A stretch of 64,000 nt of DNA, taken from contig NZ_SDJP01000002.1 of assembly GCF_004114995.1 (NCBI RefSeq), forward strand, positions 220,170-284,169, read 5' to 3'. Positions 62,304 through 64,000 of this stretch are shown one piece after another; the stretch's first letter is position 1; each line of letters begins with the position of its first letter. The notes under the pieces are model-generated. The model saw nothing but the letters and a program-made list of their open reading frames with translations. It had not been told where the DNA came from and did not search any database. A program made the position numbers and the translations under genes. Source of the stretch: Halorubrum amylolyticum. GTDB lineage: Archaea; Halobacteriota; Halobacteria; Halobacteriales; Haloferacaceae.

Positions 62304-63335
62304 CTAGATGATCTCGACGTGCTCCGACTCCTCGTTGAGCGCGAGGTTCGCGGCGATCTCGGCGTTCCGCATCGCGTACTCCGCGGTGTGCTGGAGGCTG
62401 ACGAGCACCTCGCGGGTCATCAGCAGGGTGTCGTTGTCGAGATCGTTCGGCAACTCCCCGAGGATCTCCTGCTCGCGGTCCTCCAGCCGGGCGAACAGGT
62501 CGCGGCACTCGACGGTGAGGTCGTAGTCGCGCTCGACGACCGCCCGCACGGCCAGCGCCGTCAGCTCGTCCACCTGATCGGTGAACTCGCGGATCTGCCG
62601 CATCGTCGCGCTGTCGACGTCGAGCGTGTGGCCCTCCGCCTCCATCACGATGTCGGCGATGTCCTCCGCGTTGTCGGCGGTGAGTTCGAGGTTCTTCGCG
62701 ACCGACCGGTAGCCGATCAGCGGGAACCCCTCCTCTAACCCGACCGCGCGGGCGAGGTTCGGGTTCTGGTACGCCGTGAAGATGAGCCGGAGCAGGAGCA
62801 CGAATATCTTGTTCGCCTGCCGCTCGCGGTTGAGCGCGCGCTGCGCGAGGTCGGGGTTGCCGTGCGCGAGCGCCTTCACGGCCTCGCCGCGCATGGTCGA
62901 TCCCGTGTTCTCCAGCCGTTCGAGCAGGTTGTCGAGGGTGAAGTCCTCGGGGTCGACGGAACACCGGATCGAGATGTCCGAGGGGGTCTCCTCGATGACG
63001 CCGAGTCCCATCAGCTGCGTTTCGGCCTTGTAGACGGCGTTGATGTGCTCGCTGTCGAGCGTCCCCTCGCTGCGGACGTGGATCACGCGCCGCCCGAGGA
63101 CGTACTGCGCGACGATGGCGCGTTCGAGCGAGCGCGCGTCGAGCGCGTCGGCGTTGATCACGGCCTCCGACTCCTCCGTGCTCACCGACTCCGGTAGGAC
63201 CGTGAGCGTTCCCTTGCCGCCCATCCGCAGCGACACCTCGTCGCCCTTGTTGACGCCGTGCTCCTTCGCCCACTCAGCGGGGAGGGTCATCGCCAGCGTC
63301 GACGGCCCCAACCGCTGGACTTTCCGCGTTTCCAT
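62304..63335 (-). CDS. Phosphate-uptake-type regulator: AbrB-like domain fused to PhoU
   Basis: A 343-residue protein. The N-terminus (METRKVQRLGPSTLAMTLPA, then EWAKEHGVNKGDEVSL) is a SpoVT/AbrB-like DNA-binding domain; from about residue 130 onward it is helical with two PhoU-like bundles (VAKNLELTADNAEDIADIV, MREVLVSLQHTAEYAMRNA-type segments). In haloarchaea this fusion regulates phosphate transport genes, usually near pst genes, which are absent here. The start at 63335 has TTAA on the minus strand about 28 nt upstream; the longer frame is not used. Confidence 0.88.
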   Translation of the reverse strand: METRKVQRLGPSTLAMTLPAEWAKEHGVNKGDEVSLRMGGKGTLTVLPESVSTEESEAVINADALDARSLERAIVAQYVLGRRVIHVRSEGTLDSEHINAVYKAETQLMGLGVIEETPSDISIRCSVDPEDFTLDNLLERLENTGSTMRGEAVKALAHGNPDLAQRALNRERQANKIFVLLLRLIFTAYQNPNLARAVGLEEGFPLIGYRSVAKNLELTADNAEDIADIVMEAEGHTLDVDSATMRQIREFTDQVDELTALAVRAVVERDYDLTVECRDLFARLEDREQEILGELPNDLDNDTLLMTREVLVSLQHTAEYAMRNAEIAANLALNEESEHVEII

Positions 63336-63507
63336 AGACGCTGGTACCGCCGGATACTCCTTAACCTTGTTCCTATGTCCATTATACGCTTCGTCGAATA
63401 TACAAGGTGTTCTTCTGCGAGATCGACGCGGAACACGGAGCGAGGAAGCGTCCACCGGGCACGGGTCGATCCGCGCGTTTATGATGTTCTGTCGCCGACG
63501 GACAGGC

Positions 63508-63867
63508 ATGACCGAGCGGGTACTCGTCGTCGACGACTCCTCGTTCCAGCGGACCGTCGTCCGGGACGCGCTGGAGGACGCCTTCGAGGTGGTCGACGAG
63601 GCGGAGAACGGCGCGGAGGCGGTGGAGCTGTTCGAGGCGTACGAGCCGGACGCGGTGTCGATGGACGTCGTCATGCCCGAGATGACCGGGATCGAGGCGA
63701 CCGCCGCGATCAAGGACCGCTGGCCGGACGCGGTGGTCGTGATGTGCACGAGCGTCGACCAGCAGGAGAAGATGATGGAGGCGGTGAGGGCCGGCGCCGA
63801 CGGCTACGTGACGAAGCCGGTCGACGCCGACGAGCTGGTCCCGGAGATGCAGAGCCACTTCGGGTGA
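63508..63867 (+). CDS. CheY-type response regulator
   Basis: A 119-residue receiver domain with no output domain. VLVVDDSSFQRTVVRDAL has the acidic pair, AVSMDVVMPEMTGIEA the phospho-acceptor Asp, VVMCTSVDQQEKM the switch Thr/Ser and YVTKPVDADELV the Lys. A stand-alone receiver of this type resembles archaeal CheY, but no chemotaxis genes are in the window. A TATA-like GTTTATG lies about 30 nt upstream. Confidence 0.92.
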   Translation: MTERVLVVDDSSFQRTVVRDALEDAFEVVDEAENGAEAVELFEAYEPDAVSMDVVMPEMTGIEATAAIKDRWPDAVVVMCTSVDQQEKMMEAVRAGADGYVTKPVDADELVPEMQSHFG

Positions 63868-63924
63868 GCGGTTCGGGGTAGCGGTGGTGGCGGGGGTCGT
63901 CCCTACCTAAAACAGCGAGAGAGT

Positions 63925-63942
63925 CCCGCCGTTTACGGCGGG
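63925..63942. repeat. Hairpin like an IS200/IS605 end (possible PATE remnant) or terminator
   Basis: CCCGCCG-TTTA-CGGCGGG is a perfect 7-bp hairpin 58 nt after the cheY stop, preceded by AACAGCGAGAGAGT and followed by CGTGAATC. The context looks like the right end of haloarchaeal IS200/IS605-type elements. No tnpA or tnpB lies to its left. It could be a terminator instead. Confidence 0.35.
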
Positions 63943-64000
63943 CGTGAATCGCGTCACTCGACGACACGAACCACCGGTTACTCCCCGGCCGGAGTCTCCA

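Overview
The window is 64 kb of a very GC-rich chromosome from a halophilic archaeon, most likely Halorubrum or a close relative. The support is acidic proteins rich in Asp and Glu, archaeal information genes (eL43, Rpo12, Pcc1, prefoldin beta, TruD, Pth2, aMBF1), haloarchaeal families (halocyanin, Bat-type HTH-10, DICT, DUF4129/DUF58 module, Tat lipoproteins), and TATA boxes about 30 nt before start codons, as expected for leaderless mRNAs. The genus is inferred, not proven. I recognised no tRNA, rRNA or CRISPR array.

Layout. 0-5.9 kb: end of a class IV aminotransferase, an NfeD protein, pyruvate kinase, then a structured repeat split by an IS630-family insertion sequence, then thiazole synthase thi4. 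6-11 kb: information genes (eL43, Rpo12, Pcc1, prefoldin beta, DUF3194), a zinc-finger protein, UspA, GMP synthase amidotransferase, and the truD/pth2 pair. 11-15 kb: a probable copper module of halocyanin, a TauE/SafE-type membrane protein and a CPC-type P1B ATPase. 15-24 kb: aldo/keto reductase, a metallo-beta-lactamase-fold hydrolase, the DUF4129-DUF7269-DUF58-DUF7519 operon, KDG kinase behind a candidate 16-codon leader ORF, a Rieske protein and a Tat lipoprotein. 24-33 kb: a Cys-cluster protein, a DapA-family aldolase, a bactofilin-like membrane protein, a cytochrome P450, an HTH-10 regulator, a TRAM protein, a methyltransferase, a winged-helix protein and a glycosyltransferase. 33-43 kb: hisF, aroA, MBF1, dsbB with a DICT protein, tpiA, dnaK-dnaJ, a cupin and a stub of an AMP-binding enzyme. 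43-50 kb: a five-gene peptide ABC transporter operon (dppABCDF). 50-57 kb: the succinylase-type diaminopimelate/lysine pathway (dapA, dapB, dapD, lysA, dapF, dapE). 57-64 kb: HD hydrolase, PUA protein, presenilin-like protease, nitrilase, SRPBCC protein, small regulators, a PhoU-type regulator and CheY.

Genes that work together: dapA-dapB and dapD-lysA-dapF-dapE make meso-diaminopimelate and lysine; dppABCDF imports peptides; KDG kinase, the DapA-family aldolase, TIM and pyruvate kinase fit a semiphosphorylative Entner-Doudoroff route plus lower glycolysis; DnaK and DnaJ form a chaperone pair.

Most unusual signals: (1) the peptide-binding protein DppA appears circularly permuted, with its normal C-terminal half placed before its N-terminal half; (2) a palindromic repeat that forms part of the intergenic element around 3.4-4.9 kb also sits in frame inside dnaK, and a second palindromic insertion appears to have rewritten the dnaK 3' end; (3) the IS630 element sits in the hairpin loop of that same repeat family and has a plausible +1 shift site at its catalytic Asp; (4) short perfect tandem duplications, several with a 24-bp period, recur at gene ends; (5) eL43 has lost all four zinc-ligand cysteines.
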